Of a stretch of 64,000 nt of DNA, positions 26,910 through 38,099 are shown one piece after another. Both the position numbers and the translations under genes were made by a program. Each line of letters begins with the position of its first letter. Within the stretch, counting starts at the first letter, position 1. This DNA comes from Micromonospora haikouensis. GTDB lineage: Bacteria > Actinomycetota > Actinomycetes > Mycobacteriales > Micromonosporaceae. The notes beneath the pieces were generated by a model that was not told the origin of the DNA, made no database searches, and saw nothing but the letters and a program-made list of their open reading frames with translations. The stretch lies in NCBI RefSeq assembly GCF_900091595.1, contig NZ_FMCW01000002.1:1-64000 (forward strand), given 5' to 3'.

Positions 26910-27036
26910 TACGCTATCTTGCGGCGCACTTTGGTGTGCCGAGTTCCCGCGTGCCCGCGCCGCCGCGCTTCTGCTACCCGGCGAGCCGCCGAGGGAACGA
27001 CCGCCAGCAGCCTCAACGACAGGGAGTCCGCCTCCG
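26910..27036 (+). promoter_or_regulatory. Promoter and ~110-nt leader of rplU-rpmA
   Basis: TACGCT at 26910-26915, overlapping TATCTT at 26914-26919, gives likely -10 boxes. The leader to the rplU start is ~110 nt and GC-rich and could fold, so feedback control by L21 is possible. I could not match it to the known L21 leader motif. Confidence 0.4.
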
Positions 27037-27351
27037 ATGTACGCGATCGTCAAGACCGGCGGCAAGCAGTACAAGGTCGCCGAGGGCGACGTGATCGAGG
27101 TCGAGAAGCTCGCCGGTGCCCCCGGCGACGCGGTGAAGCTCACCGCGGTGCTCCTCGTCGACGGTGACGACCTGGTGACCGACGCGGCGAAGCTTGCCGA
27201 GGTCGCGGTGTCCGGCGAGATCGCCGCGCACACCAAGGGCCCGAAGATCAAGATTCACAAGTTCAAGAACAAGACCGGCTACCACAAGCGCCAGGGTCAC
27301 CGCCAGCCGCTGACCCAGGTCAAGGTGACCGGCATCTCCAGCGGGAAGTAG
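27037..27351 (+). CDS. rplU: 50S ribosomal protein L21
   Basis: A 104-aa structural protein of the large subunit that binds 23S rRNA. The N-terminus [25 protein letters not shown] and the C-terminal [24 protein letters not shown] are diagnostic for L21. ATG 27037 follows AGGGAG. rpmA starts 11 nt after its stop, as in nearly all bacteria, so both are made from one message. Confidence 0.98.
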   Translation: MYAIVKTGGKQYKVAEGDVIEVEKLAGAPGDAVKLTAVLLVDGDDLVTDAAKLAEVAVSGEIAAHTKGPKIKIHKFKNKTGYHKRQGHRQPLTQVKVTGISSGK

Positions 27352-27362
27352 GTCGTCCTCAG

Positions 27363-27617
27363 ATGGCTCACAAAAAGGGTGCGTCCAGCTCGCGCAACGG
27401 CCGTGACTCCGCGGCCCAGCGACTCGGCGTGAAGCGCTTCGGTGGTCAGGTCGTCAGCGCGGGTGAGATCCTCATCCGGCAGCGTGGCACCAAGTTCCAC
27501 CCCGGTGACCTGGTCGGCCGCGGCGGCGACGACACGCTCTTCGCGCTGGCCGCCGGCTCGGTCCTGTTCGGCACCAAGCGCGGTCGCAAGACCGTCAGCA
27601 TCGTGCCGCAGCAGTAG
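27363..27617 (+). CDS. rpmA: 50S ribosomal protein L27
   Basis: An 84-aa protein of the large subunit whose N-terminal tail reaches the peptidyl-transferase centre. [28 protein letters not shown] begins at the typical mature-like N-terminus without the cleavable extension of firmicutes. A T-rich terminator follows, so obgE may be only partly cotranscribed. Confidence 0.98.
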   Translation: MAHKKGASSSRNGRDSAAQRLGVKRFGGQVVSAGEILIRQRGTKFHPGDLVGRGGDDTLFALAAGSVLFGTKRGRKTVSIVPQQ

Positions 27618-27629
27618 TTTCGACGCGTC

Positions 27630-27671
27630 GCGGGCCGCGGACCGGTTGGTCCCGGCCCGCTTCGCTTTTTC
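27630..27671 (+). terminator. Intrinsic terminator between rpmA and obgE
   Basis: A stem of about 13 bp with one bulged base (27630-27643 with 27648-27660) and a GGTT loop is followed by TTCGCTTTTTC. A T tract this clear is unusual in this GC-rich window. It lies in the 94-bp gap before obgE, so it may lower obgE output relative to the ribosomal proteins. Confidence 0.8.
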
Positions 27672-27711
27672 TCGTACGTGCGGGGCGTCTCCCGCTGGAA
27701 GGATTGACGAC

Positions 27712-29217
27712 GTGACGATGTTCGTGGACCGGGTCGTCCTGCACCTGCAGGCCGGCGACGGCGGGCACGGCTGTGTCTCGATCCACCGGGAGAAGTTCAA
27801 GCCGTTCGGGGGCCCGGACGGCGGCAACGGCGGGCACGGCGGCAGCGTGACCCTGGTCGTCGACCCGCAGGTGCACACCCTGCTCGACTTCCACTTCCAC
27901 CCGCATGTCAAGGGCGAGAACGGCAAGGGCGGCGCGGGCTCGAACCGGGACGGCGCGAACGGGCGCGGCCTGGTGCTCAAGGTGCCCAACGGCACCGTCG
28001 TGCAGACCCCCGGCGGCGAGGTGCTGGCCGACATGGTCGGCGCGGGCACCACGTTCGAGGTGGCCCGGGGCGGCCGGGGCGGCCGGGGCAACGCCTCGTT
28101 GGCCAACGCCCGGCGCAAGGCCCCCGGCTTCGCCGAGCTGGGCGAGCCCGGCGAGCAGCTCGACGTGGTGCTGGAGCTCAAGAGCGTCGCCGACGTGGGC
28201 CTGGTCGGCTTCCCGTCGGCCGGCAAGTCGTCGCTGATCTCGGTCATCTCCGCCGCCAAGCCGAAGATCGCCGACTACCCGTTCACCACCCTCGTGCCGA
28301 ACCTGGGCGTGGTCCGGGTCGACAACCACACCTTCACCGTCGCCGACGTGCCCGGGCTCATCCCCGGCGCGGCCACCGGCAAGGGCCTCGGGCTGGAGTT
28401 CCTCCGGCACGTCGAGCGCTGCGCGGTGCTGGTGCACGTGATCGACACCGCGACGCTGGAGCCGGGCCGGGACCCGCTGGCAGACATCGACGCCATCGAG
28501 TCGGAGCTGAGCCAGTACGGCGGGCTCACCGACCGGCCCCGCCTCGTCGCCCTCAACAAGATCGACGTGCCGGACGGCCGGGACCTCGCCGACATCGTCC
28601 GCGCCGACCTGGAGGCCCGTGGCCTGCGGGTGTTCGAGGTCTCCGCGGCGACGCACGAGGGCCTCAAGGAGCTGATGTTCGCCATGGCGGAGCTGGTCGA
28701 GAAGGCCCGCGCCGCCGCCCCGCCGGCCGAGCCGACCCGGATCGTCATCCGCCCGAGGGCGGTCGACGACACCGGCTTCACGATCACCGCCGAGCCGGAC
28801 GGCTCGTTCACCGTCCGGGGCGAGCGGCCGGAGCGCTGGGTGCGGCAGACGAACTTCGACAACGACGAGGCCGTGGGCTACCTGGCCGACCGGCTGGCCC
28901 GCCTCGGCGTCGAGGACAAGCTGGCCAAGGCCGGGGCGAACCCGGGCGACCTGGTGCGCATCGGCGAGCGCGAGTTCGACTGGCAGCCCACCCTCTACGC
29001 GGGTGTCGACTTCGTCCCCGGCAACCGGGGCACCGACGTGCGGCTGGAGGAGAAGTCGAGCCGCCCCTCGGCCGCCGAGCGGCTCGCCGCGCGCAAGGCC
29101 CGCCGGGTGCGGCCCGCCGACGAGCTGGGGGCCGACGTCACCGACGACGAGCCGACCGCCGACGACGACCTCGCCGACGACCTCGACGACGAGCAGTGGG
29201 CGAGCGACGAGAAGTAG
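27712..29217 (+). CDS. obgE: GTPase Obg / CgtA
   Basis: Essential GTPase that helps assemble the 50S subunit and links growth to stress. The protein is 501 aa. The glycine-rich Obg fold (about 1-158) contains [25 protein letters not shown]. The G domain has [10 protein letters not shown] (G1, near 167), FTTLVPNLG (G2), DVPGLIPGA (G3) and NKID (G4). The OCT C-terminal domain (about 345-425) is present, then an acidic tail [20 protein letters not shown] 27712 is preferred to ATG 27718 because GGAAGGA lies at the right distance. A GC hairpin at 29272-29290 follows the gene. Confidence 0.97.
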   Translation: MTMFVDRVVLHLQAGDGGHGCVSIHREKFKPFGGPDGGNGGHGGSVTLVVDPQVHTLLDFHFHPHVKGENGKGGAGSNRDGANGRGLVLKVPNGTVVQTPGGEVLADMVGAGTTFEVARGGRGGRGNASLANARRKAPGFAELGEPGEQLDVVLELKSVADVGLVGFPSAGKSSLISVISAAKPKIADYPFTTLVPNLGVVRVDNHTFTVADVPGLIPGAATGKGLGLEFLRHVERCAVLVHVIDTATLEPGRDPLADIDAIESELSQYGGLTDRPRLVALNKIDVPDGRDLADIVRADLEARGLRVFEVSAATHEGLKELMFAMAELVEKARAAAPPAEPTRIVIRPRAVDDTGFTITAEPDGSFTVRGERPERWVRQTNFDNDEAVGYLADRLARLGVEDKLAKAGANPGDLVRIGEREFDWQPTLYAGVDFVPGNRGTDVRLEEKSSRPSAAERLAARKARRVRPADELGADVTDDEPTADDDLADDLDDEQWASDEK

Positions 29218-29315
29218 GCGGCGACGGGGAGCGGCCCGGCGACGCGACGACGACCGCTCGCGGGGCCTCCGCCGGCGGGTCGCCCGCCGGAAACCTGCCG
29301 GAAATCCGCCGCGCC

Positions 29316-29321
29316 TAGCTT
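29316..29321 (+). promoter_or_regulatory. -10 box of leaderless GNAT gene
   Basis: TAGCTT ends 6 nt before ATG 29328; there is no ribosome site between. Confidence 0.6.
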
Positions 29322-29327
29322 GACGGG

Positions 29328-29777
29328 ATGCTGATCGAATCGCGGCCCACGACCGACCCGGAGATCGCCACCCTGGTCGTGGCGCAGCAGCGTGAGCTGC
29401 GCGAGGCCGACGGCGGGCTGGACGGGCAGGTGACCGTCACCCACGAGGACATCCGCTACCTCGCCGTCGTCGACGCCGGCCGGGCCGTCGCGTGCGGCGG
29501 CATCCAGGAACTCGACCCGCGCACCGGCGAGCTGAAGCGGATGTACGTCCGGCCCGCCTTCCGGGGCCGGGGGATCGCCCGCCAGCTGCTGGCCGCCCTG
29601 GAGGACCTGGCCTTCCAGCAGGGGTACGCCGAGCTGCGGCTGGAGACCGGCAGCTACCTGCCGGCGGCCATCGGCCTCTATACCTCCTGCGGGTACGCCC
29701 CCATCCCCGTGTACGGCGAGTACGTCGACAACCCGTACAGCCGCTGCTTCGCCAAGCGCCTCCCGGTGGCCGCCTGA
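29328..29777 (+). CDS. GNAT family N-acetyltransferase
   Basis: A 149-aa acetyl-CoA-dependent N-acetyltransferase. The acetyl-CoA motif A is MYVRPAFRGRGIARQLLAALE (R/QxxGxG/A as RGRGIA, residues ~66-86). Motif B has LETGSYLPAAIGLYTSCGYAPI. This pattern is seen in YjgM/PanM-like small acetyltransferases. The substrate is unknown. The start ATG is leaderless. It lies between obgE and the convergent DUF4383 gene. Confidence 0.88.
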   Translation: MLIESRPTTDPEIATLVVAQQRELREADGGLDGQVTVTHEDIRYLAVVDAGRAVACGGIQELDPRTGELKRMYVRPAFRGRGIARQLLAALEDLAFQQGYAELRLETGSYLPAAIGLYTSCGYAPIPVYGEYVDNPYSRCFAKRLPVAA

Positions 29778-29814
29778 CTTCGCGGGCGCGCGCCGGCCGG
29801 GCGGGGCGGCCCGG

Positions 29815-30294
29815 TCAGGGGCGGTCGATCGGGTCGTCCAGCCGACCGCCCGTGCCCACCCGGTTGGACAGCAGCAGGCCCAGGGCGAGCATGCCGAGGC
29901 CGAGCAGCAGGTGCAGGAAGTCGTCCGCGCCGTTGAGCGGGATGAAGTTGGCCGCGCCGTGCTCGTTTTCGGCGAACTTGACGAACAGCCCGTAGAGGCA
30001 GAGCCCGAGATAGAGCGCGCCGCCGCCGGCCAGGAAGACCCGGGCCCCGGCGACGCTGCGGGCCAGGGCCAGCCCGGCCAGCCCGAAGATCAGGTGCAGG
30101 GCGTTGTGCAGGACCGAGACCTGGAACAGCCCCAGCAGCTCGGCGCCCGAGTGGTGCCCGGCGAAGGTCAGGTCGTCGTACCCGGTGGTGATGCCCGGGA
30201 CGAAGCCGAGCACCCCGAGCAGGAGGAAGAGCACGGCCACCGCGACGGCGGCCACCTGCACCCGGGCCCGTGGGCGCTGCCGGTCACGCGCCAT
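29815..30294 (-). CDS. DUF4383 family membrane protein
   Basis: A 159-aa integral membrane protein with four hydrophobic helices: VAAVAVAVLFLLLGVLGFVP, VLHNALHLIFGLAGLALA, VFLAGGGALYLGLCLYGLFV and DDFLHLLLGLGMLALGLLLS. Conserved histidines occur in helices 2 and 4 (HNALHLIFG, DDFLHLLLG), typical of DUF4383. The function is unknown. ATG 30294 follows GGAGG at 8 nt; a GTG at 30303 sits on that ribosome site. It diverges from the stress-type cluster at 30488. Confidence 0.85.
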   Translation of the reverse strand: MARDRQRPRARVQVAAVAVAVLFLLLGVLGFVPGITTGYDDLTFAGHHSGAELLGLFQVSVLHNALHLIFGLAGLALARSVAGARVFLAGGGALYLGLCLYGLFVKFAENEHGAANFIPLNGADDFLHLLLGLGMLALGLLLSNRVGTGGRLDDPIDRP

Positions 30295-30381
30295 CGATGT
30301 CACCTCCGTGGATCAGCAGCCCCCGACGATCCTCCATTGTGTGTGCGCGGCGACACGTTCCGCAGAGAAACCGGGAATCAG

Positions 30382-30406
30382 GTGTGGGCCCTCGGAGCGA
30401 GGGTAG
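30382..30406 (+). promoter_or_regulatory. Possible sigma-B-type stress promoter
   Basis: GTGT (30382-30385), 15 nt, then GGGTAG (30401-30406) resembles the actinobacterial sigma-B pattern GNNT-N14/16-GGGTA. It is ~80 nt before the first gene of the 30488-32414 cluster, whose products look stress- or envelope-related. Confidence 0.35.
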
Positions 30407-30487
30407 GTCAAAAGACGCCGACAGGATGAACGCTGGCGAATCCCCTGATTTGACTACCGTGACGACTTATCGAGCGGAAGGGACATC

Positions 30488-31271
30488 ATGACCTACGATC
30501 TCTCACCTACGACGTCCACGTACGGGCAGGAGTCGAGCAACGGCCACGGCGTACGCGATCAGGCCCGCCAGGTGGGCTCGGAGGCCGCGCACGCGGGCGG
30601 TGCGGTCGCGCAGACCGCCAGGGAGCAGGGCCGGGAGGTCGTCGGCGAGGCCACGCGGCAGGCCCGCAACCTCTATGGCGAGGCCCGCGACCAGCTCGCC
30701 GGGCAGGCCGGGGAGCAGCAGCGCCGGGGGCCGGCGGGCTGCGTTCGCTGGCCGACGAGATGCGCACGATGGCGCAGAACAGCGGCCAGTCCGGCCCGGT
30801 GACCGAGCTGGCCCACCAGGCCGCCGAGCGCGTCAACGGCGTTGCCGGCTGGCTGGAGGAGCGGCAGCCCGGCGACATCCTCACCGAGGTCAAGGACTAC
30901 GCCCGCCGCAACCCGGGCACCTTCCTCGTCGGCGCCGCCGTGCTCGGCGTGCTCGCCGGCCGGCTGACCAGGGAGCTGTCCGCGGCGTCCGACGGCGCCG
31001 GCGGCGGCCCGACCCCGGCGTACGACCCGGAGCGCACCGCCGTCATCCCGACGCCGCCGGCCCAGCGTGCCGTGCCGGACCAGATCCCCCCGGGCGGCTA
31101 CCTCGACCCGACCCCGAGGCCGGCCACACCGGCCAGGGCGCGGCCTACCCCGACCCGGGCACCACCACCGGCTACGCCGACCCGGCGGACGGCACCGGAA
31201 CGCCGCTGCCCCCGGTGACCCGGACCGACCCGCTGCCGGGCGTGCCGTCCAGCGGCGCTTCCCGCCTGTGA
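30488..31271 (+). pseudogene. Frameshifted membrane-anchored protein (YtxH/CsbD-like context)
   Basis: The reading frame is broken twice. From ATG 30488 (GGAAGGGACATC upstream) it encodes a hydrophilic helical stretch (VGSEAAHAGGAVAQTAREQG, EATRQARNLYGEARDQLAG). At the G5 run 30726-30730 one G seems missing; the next frame gives MRTMAQNSGQSGPVTELAHQ and the membrane helix GTFLVGAAVLGVLAGRL. At the C4 run 31112-31115 one C seems missing; the third frame gives the Pro/Gly tail ending PSSGASRL. Repaired, the product would be 261 aa. Proteins of this kind precede the holin-like and DUF3618 genes in many actinobacteria. Two losses in homopolymers suggest sequencing error or a decaying gene. Confidence 0.8.
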
Positions 31272-31302
31272 GCCGTCGAGCCAGCCGAAGGGAGGAGACG
31301 GC

Positions 31303-31767
31303 ATGACCGCGCCGACGCAGGACCCCGGACTCGACTCCGGGTACCACCCCGCGGGTGCCCCGCACGCCGCGGACGAGGTCAGGAGCAGCTCGATCGGTGA
31401 GCTGCTGCGCCAGGTGAGCACCGACCTGTCCACGCTGATGCGCCAGGAGGTGGAGCTGGCCAAGGCCGAGATCCGCCAGGAGGGCAGGAAGGCGGGCAAG
31501 GCCGCCGGACTGTTCGGCGGCGCCGGCTTCGGCGGGTACATGGTGGCGCTGTTCCTGTCGATCGCGCTCTGGGCCGGGCTGTCCAACGTGCTGGCCGCCG
31601 GCTGGGCCGCGTTGATCGTCGCCGTGCTGTGGGGCGCGATCGCCGCCGTCCTCTACTCCCTGGCCAAGAAGCACGCCCAGCGCGTACGCGGCCTCAGGCA
31701 GACCAACGACAGCGTGCAGCGCATTCCCGACGCGCTCAAGCCCCACCCGGAGGGAGTCACCCGATGA
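31303..31767 (+). CDS. Phage-holin-like / putative Actinobacterial Holin-X family protein
   Basis: A 154-aa membrane protein. The N-terminal half holds an amphipathic segment (SIGELLRQVSTDLSTLMRQEVELAKAEIRQEGRKAGKAAGLFGG) typical of the PF07332-type family. Two hydrophobic helices follow (GGYMVALFLSIALWAGLSNVL and GWAALIVAVLWGAIAAVLYSLA). Despite the family name there is no phage nearby; such genes are chromosomal and pair with DUF3618 genes. ATG 31303 follows GGGAGGAG. The stop overlaps the next start by ATGA. Confidence 0.85.
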   Translation: MTAPTQDPGLDSGYHPAGAPHAADEVRSSSIGELLRQVSTDLSTLMRQEVELAKAEIRQEGRKAGKAAGLFGGAGFGGYMVALFLSIALWAGLSNVLAAGWAALIVAVLWGAIAAVLYSLAKKHAQRVRGLRQTNDSVQRIPDALKPHPEGVTR

Positions 31768-32414
31768 GCACCGATCCCGACCAGATCCGCCGGGAGATCG
31801 AGGCCACCCGCAACAGCCTCAGCACCGACGTGGACGCCCTGGCGTACAAGGTCAGCCCGGGCCGCATCGTCGACGACCGCAAGCAGCGGGCGCGCAACGC
31901 GCTGCAGAATGTGAGGGACAAGGTCATGGGCACCGCTCCCGACTACGGCCACAGCACCGGACACGCCGCCCACGCGGTGGCCGACCGGGCGTCGTCGGCC
32001 GCGTCCACGGTGAGCGACAAGGCGCACTCGGCGGCCTCCACCGTCGGCGACGCCGCCCAGCGGGCGCCGCAGGTGCTGCGGGAGAAGTCCGAGGGCAACC
32101 CGCTGGCCGCCGGCCTGATCGCCTTCGGCGTCGGCATGCTGGTCTCCTCCCTGATCCCGGCGAGCCGCCGCGAGCAGCAGGTGGCCGCCCAGGTCAAGGA
32201 GCGGGCCGGCGCGCACGCCGGCGCGGTGAAGGAGAAGCTCGGCGAGGTCGCCGGCGAGCTGAGGGAAGAGCTGCGCGAGCCGGCGCAGCACGCGGGCGAG
32301 TCGGTGAAGGCCACCGCCCAGGACGCCGTGCACGCCGTTCGCGACGACACCCGGTCGGCCGCCCACGACGTGAAGGACCACGCGCAGCAGTCCCGCGACC
32401 AGGTGCGGTACTGA
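31764..32414 (+). CDS. DUF3618 domain protein
   Basis: A 216-aa protein. The N-terminal DUF3618 signature PDQIRREIEATRNSLSTDVDALAYKVSP is at residues 5-32. A long alanine-rich helical region follows, with repeated ASSAASTVSDKAHSAASTVGD units similar to LEA-like stress proteins. One hydrophobic helix (NPLAAGLIAFGVGMLVSSLIP) is near 112-132, and the C-terminus is again charged and helical. It is translationally coupled to the holin-like gene. An envelope-protective role is inferred from composition only. Confidence 0.85.
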   Translation: MSTDPDQIRREIEATRNSLSTDVDALAYKVSPGRIVDDRKQRARNALQNVRDKVMGTAPDYGHSTGHAAHAVADRASSAASTVSDKAHSAASTVGDAAQRAPQVLREKSEGNPLAAGLIAFGVGMLVSSLIPASRREQQVAAQVKERAGAHAGAVKEKLGEVAGELREELREPAQHAGESVKATAQDAVHAVRDDTRSAAHDVKDHAQQSRDQVRY

Positions 32415-32450
32415 CGGAGGAGATCCCGCCGCAGCTCGCGGCCCCGGGTT

Positions 32451-32503
32451 GGGAAGGGTCCCCTGTACAACAGAATGCGTTAACAGGGGGCCCTTCCTTG
32501 CAC
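32451..32503 (+). repeat. Dispersed hairpin repeat, copy 3 (forward)
   Basis: Forward copy with core AGAATGCGTTAACAGGGGGC and right end CCTTCCTTGCAC. The left arm (GGAAGGGTCCCCTG) is degenerate but still pairs with the right arm. It lies between the convergent DUF3618 gene (stop 32414) and the P450 gene (stop 32509). Confidence 0.85.
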
Positions 32504-32508
32504 CGGGG

Positions 32509-33756
32509 TCAGGCGGTGCGGCGCACGTCGGCGATGACGAGGCCGCTCGGCGGCAGGGCGGGCATCCGCCGCAGGTCGATCGCGAGGTCCTGCGGCGGGA
32601 CCTCGTAGCGCATGGTCGTGGTCAGGTTGGTGACGGCCCGCTTCAGCAGCTCGATGGTGATCCACTCGCCGGCGCAGCGGTGGCCGGTCAGGTGCTCGCC
32701 GCCGCCCTGCGGCACCAGCGCGTACGGGTCGCCGCGCCAGCCGGCGAAGCGCTCCGGACGGAACCGTTCCGGCTCGGGCCAGAGCGCCTCGTGGTGGTTG
32801 GTGCCGTACAGGTCGAGCAGCACCCGCCGGCCCTGCGGGAAGTGGTGCCCCTGCCAGTCGAAGGAGCGCCGCACCCGGGCGGCGGCGACGGGGAAGAACG
32901 GGTAGTAGCGGCGTACCTCCTGCACGAAGCACTCGGTGGCGTCGTCGTCGCCGCGCACCTGGTCGCGCCACTGCGGGTGGTCGTGCAGGGCGAGCGCGGC
33001 GAAGACCACGAAACGGTCGACGGCGACAGTGGGTCGCAGCACGTTGAGCAGCTCCACGGCGGCGATCCGGCGGGGCAGCAGCTGCCCCCGGCCGTCCCGG
33101 TGCTCGGCGACCGCCCGCAGCGCGCTGCCCGGCGGGGCCGGCAGGACGCCCACCCGGGCGCGTTCGACGACCTCCCCGAGCCACCGCTCGCCGCGGCGGC
33201 GGCCGACCCGGCCCCGCCAGTGCCGGGGGCCGAACGCGGTGGGCCCCTCGATCATCGACCGCATGACGGCGGTGCGCCGGGCCACCTCGGTGTCGGCCAG
33301 CGGCACACCGGCCCAGGCGCAGACGGCCCGGGTGAGCAGCGGGGCCACCTCGTCGTGCAGCACCACCCGGCCGGCGCGCTCCCAGGCCGGCACCCGGGCC
33401 CGCCACTCGTCGTCGAAGAGCTGGCCGAGCTGCCGGACCGCCGACGGCGTCATGATCGACATGAACATGGCCTTGCGGTCGTGGTGGGCCGCCCCGTCGA
33501 GGCCCTGCACCCCGCCCACGCCGGTGAGGGTCCGCTGCATCCGCTTCGGCGCCGCGCCCGCCCGGACGAAGCGCTCGGGGTCGTAGAAGATCGCCGCCGC
33601 GGGTCGGCCGCGCAGGCAGATGGTCGGTTCGAGCAGCAGCCTGGTCTGGAAGATGTCGGTGCCGTACCGGTCGCAGCGGTCGCCGATGAACCGGTAGCCC
33701 TCCCGCAGCAGGGCCAGGGTGCTGTCCGGGCTGCGGTCGGCCGGCATGCTGGCCAT
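32509..33756 (-). CDS. Cytochrome P450 of the CYP152 peroxygenase family
   Basis: A 415-aa heme enzyme that should use hydrogen peroxide directly to oxidise fatty acids (P450-BSbeta/SPalpha/OleT group). VRRYYPFFPVAAARVRRSF carries the Arg-Pro pair that binds the fatty-acid carboxylate. The sequence from QGRRVLLDLYGTNHHE to MPALPPSG follows CYP152 closely. The heme Cys is in GHRCAGEWITIE near residue 356. The residue that is His in the alkene-forming OleT appears as Gln (VQGLDGAAH), as in hydroxylating P450-BSbeta, so hydroxylation is the likelier outcome. The start ATG 33756 has AGGAGGGG. No redox-partner gene is nearby, in keeping with peroxide use. Confidence 0.9.
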   Translation of the reverse strand: MASMPADRSPDSTLALLREGYRFIGDRCDRYGTDIFQTRLLLEPTICLRGRPAAAIFYDPERFVRAGAAPKRMQRTLTGVGGVQGLDGAAHHDRKAMFMSIMTPSAVRQLGQLFDDEWRARVPAWERAGRVVLHDEVAPLLTRAVCAWAGVPLADTEVARRTAVMRSMIEGPTAFGPRHWRGRVGRRRGERWLGEVVERARVGVLPAPPGSALRAVAEHRDGRGQLLPRRIAAVELLNVLRPTVAVDRFVVFAALALHDHPQWRDQVRGDDDATECFVQEVRRYYPFFPVAAARVRRSFDWQGHHFPQGRRVLLDLYGTNHHEALWPEPERFRPERFAGWRGDPYALVPQGGGEHLTGHRCAGEWITIELLKRAVTNLTTTMRYEVPPQDLAIDLRRMPALPPSGLVIADVRRTA

Positions 33757-34031
33757 CGGACCCCTCCTGACGTTCCCCGCCCGGTGGCACCGCGCGGTGG
33801 GGGTTCGTCTACCCACGTCGCGGCGGCCGAATCCCCGCAGCCCGGCCGAGCCCGGTCGAGGCTTGCGGAGGCCGACGGCGCGACGGCGGTCCGCGCGGCG
33901 GGCGCCGGCTGGCCCCTCCCAGGGCGCCGGGAACCTGGTTGGCTGGAGCGCACGGGCCGGCGACCGGTCGGTCCGGGGCGCTCGGGCCGCCGGTGGCGGG
34001 AGCGTCCGGGCAGTCACGACGGGGAGGACAC

Positions 34032-34433
34032 ATGCGGGAGAACGCGTCGCGATACTGGCGACAGCGGCGGGCGGTCGACGCGCTGGGCGCGGGCCGGGCC
34101 GGCGGCGGGGAGCCGGTGGGCCCGCTGCTCGCCCGGCCCCGCCGGGAGCAGCGCCCACCGCGCTGGTTCACCGTGCATCTCGGCTTCGCCGCCGCCGGGC
34201 CCGACCTGGCCCGCGAGCTGGCCGTGACGTACGCCGAGGGGCTGAGCGTGCTCCGCCCCGAGCTGGCCCTCGGGGCCGCCGCGCTGTCCCCGGCTGACGC
34301 CTGGCACCGGGCCGAGCGGCTGTTCTGCGGGGCGGTCGGCCCCGACGGGGAGCGCTGCGCCGACGTGGCCGGTCACCCCGGCTTCCATCACGCCCCGGGC
34401 CCCGGCGGCCTCGGCTGGGGCGACGGCGACTGA
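34032..34433 (+). CDS. Hypothetical protein with Cys/His-rich tail
   Basis: A 133-aa protein that I do not recognise. The N-terminus is basic (RENASRYWRQRRAVDALG). The central part (WFTVHLGFAAAGPDLARELAVTYAEGLSVL) looks folded. The end has LFCGAVGPDGERCADVAGHPGFHHAPG, where two Cys and several His could bind a metal. ATG 34032 has GGGGAGG 5 nt upstream. It is divergent from the P450 gene across ~275 bp and convergent with DUF397. Its codon usage looks like that of its neighbours. Confidence 0.65.
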   Translation: MRENASRYWRQRRAVDALGAGRAGGGEPVGPLLARPRREQRPPRWFTVHLGFAAAGPDLARELAVTYAEGLSVLRPELALGAAALSPADAWHRAERLFCGAVGPDGERCADVAGHPGFHHAPGPGGLGWGDGD

Positions 34434-34553
34434 CGGGCGTTTCGGGCGGTCAGGGCGGTTCGGGGCCGGGCCGTGACCGGCTGCCGCTCCCGGGGACGCA
34501 CGTCGGCGTGCCGTCCCCGCGGGCGACGGGCGGTCGCGGCCCGGCGGCCCGGT

Positions 34554-34772
34554 TCAGTCCAGGTCGAACTCGCCGTCCTGGGCGCCGGCGACGAACGCGT
34601 CCCACTCGGCCTGGGTGAAGACGAGCACCGGGCCGTCCGGCTCGGCGGAGTTGCGCATGCCGATCAGGTCGTCGACGAAGGCCACCTCGACCGCGCCGTC
34701 CGAGGTGTCCCCCTCGGCCCGCTGCCAGACCGCCCGGGACAGGTCGAAGTCGCCCTTGGGGTGCTGACCCAT
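34554..34772 (-). CDS. DUF397 domain protein
   Basis: A 72-aa acidic protein. FDLSRAVWQRAEGD, VEVAFVDDLIGMRNS and GPVLVFTQAEWDAFVAGAQDGEFDL match DUF397. Such genes are very common in Streptomyces and Micromonospora and usually sit next to a helix-turn-helix regulator; no such regulator is present here. ATG 34772 follows GAGGAA; an upstream ATG at 34787 overlaps that ribosome site. It is divergent from pepN with only 67 bp between starts. Confidence 0.88.
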   Translation of the reverse strand: MGQHPKGDFDLSRAVWQRAEGDTSDGAVEVAFVDDLIGMRNSAEPDGPVLVFTQAEWDAFVAGAQDGEFDLD

Positions 34773-34827
34773 TGTTGCTTCCTCCATCGCATGCCGTGAC
34801 GGGAAACGAGTGTGGTTCCCCATCGGG

Positions 34828-34833
34828 CAGGAT
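34828..34833 (+). promoter_or_regulatory. -10-like box of leaderless pepN
   Basis: CAGGAT ends 6 nt before ATG 34840. It has the A at position 2 and T at position 6 but not the first T. It makes ATG 34840 more likely than the ATG at 34810. Confidence 0.4.
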
Positions 34834-34839
34834 AAGCGG

Positions 34840-37356
<2,517 letters not shown>

Positions 37357-37490
37357 TCCGCCGCGGCCCGGGGACCGTACGCCCCGTTCCGTCCCGTCTT
37401 CGGCCTTCCCCTGGCCCCGGCCGCGCCCGCGGCCCGGGTCGGGGGAGGGGTCGAGAACCGGGTCGGGGGCGCCGCCGCGCGCGGCCCGCA

Positions 37491-37496
37491 TACGAT
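37491..37496 (+). promoter_or_regulatory. -10 box of leaderless nadD
   Basis: TACGAT ends 6 nt before GTG 37503, with no ribosome site between. Confidence 0.6.
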
Positions 37497-37502
37497 CTGC
37501 GG

Positions 37503-38099
37503 GTGCGGGAAGACATCCGGCGGGTCGGGATCATGGGCGGCACGTTCGACCCGATCCACCACGGTCACCTGGTCGCGGCCAGCGAGGTGGCCGACCGGTT
37601 CGGGCTGGACGAGGTCGTCTTCGTGCCGACCGGGCAGCCGTGGCAGAAGGCGGACCAGCCGGTCACCCCGGCCGAGGACCGCTACCTGATGACCGTCATC
37701 GCCACCGCGTCCAACCCCCGGTTCCAGGTCAGCCGGGTCGACATCGACCGGGGTGGGCCGACGTACACCGTCGACACGCTGCGCGACCTGCACGCCGAGT
37801 ACGGGCCGAAGGTGCAGCTCTACTTCATCACCGGCGCGGACGCGCTGGAGCGGATCCTGTCCTGGAAGGATCTCGACGAGATCTTCGCGCTGGCCCACTT
37901 CATCGGCGTCACCCGCCCCGGGTTCGAGCTGACCGACGAGCACGTGCCCGCCGACACGGTGAGCCTGGTGCAGGTGCCCGCGATGGCCATCTCGTCGACC
38001 GACTGCCGCGCCCGGGTGGCCCGGGGCGAACCGGTCTGGTATCTGGTGCCCGACGGTGTGGTGCAGTACATCGCGAAACGGCGCCTCTATCAGCAGTGA
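37503..38099 (+). CDS. nadD: Nicotinate-nucleotide adenylyltransferase
   Basis: A 198-aa cytoplasmic enzyme that makes deamido-NAD from nicotinate mononucleotide and ATP. The nucleotidyltransferase motif [12 protein letters not shown] is at residues 11-22. [28 protein letters not shown] and [28 protein letters not shown] are typical of NadD. The leaderless GTG start is supported by the TACGAT box. rsfS follows after ~110 nt, the usual actinobacterial order, although obgE, which often precedes nadD, lies 8 kb upstream here. Confidence 0.97.
   Translation: MREDIRRVGIMGGTFDPIHHGHLVAASEVADRFGLDEVVFVPTGQPWQKADQPVTPAEDRYLMTVIATASNPRFQVSRVDIDRGGPTYTVDTLRDLHAEYGPKVQLYFITGADALERILSWKDLDEIFALAHFIGVTRPGFELTDEHVPADTVSLVQVPAMAISSTDCRARVARGEPVWYLVPDGVVQYIAKRRLYQQ

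Noticed and set aside
31303..31767. Prophage remnant because of the holin-like protein
   Set aside because: There are no other phage genes; this family is chromosomal in actinobacteria and paired with DUF3618.
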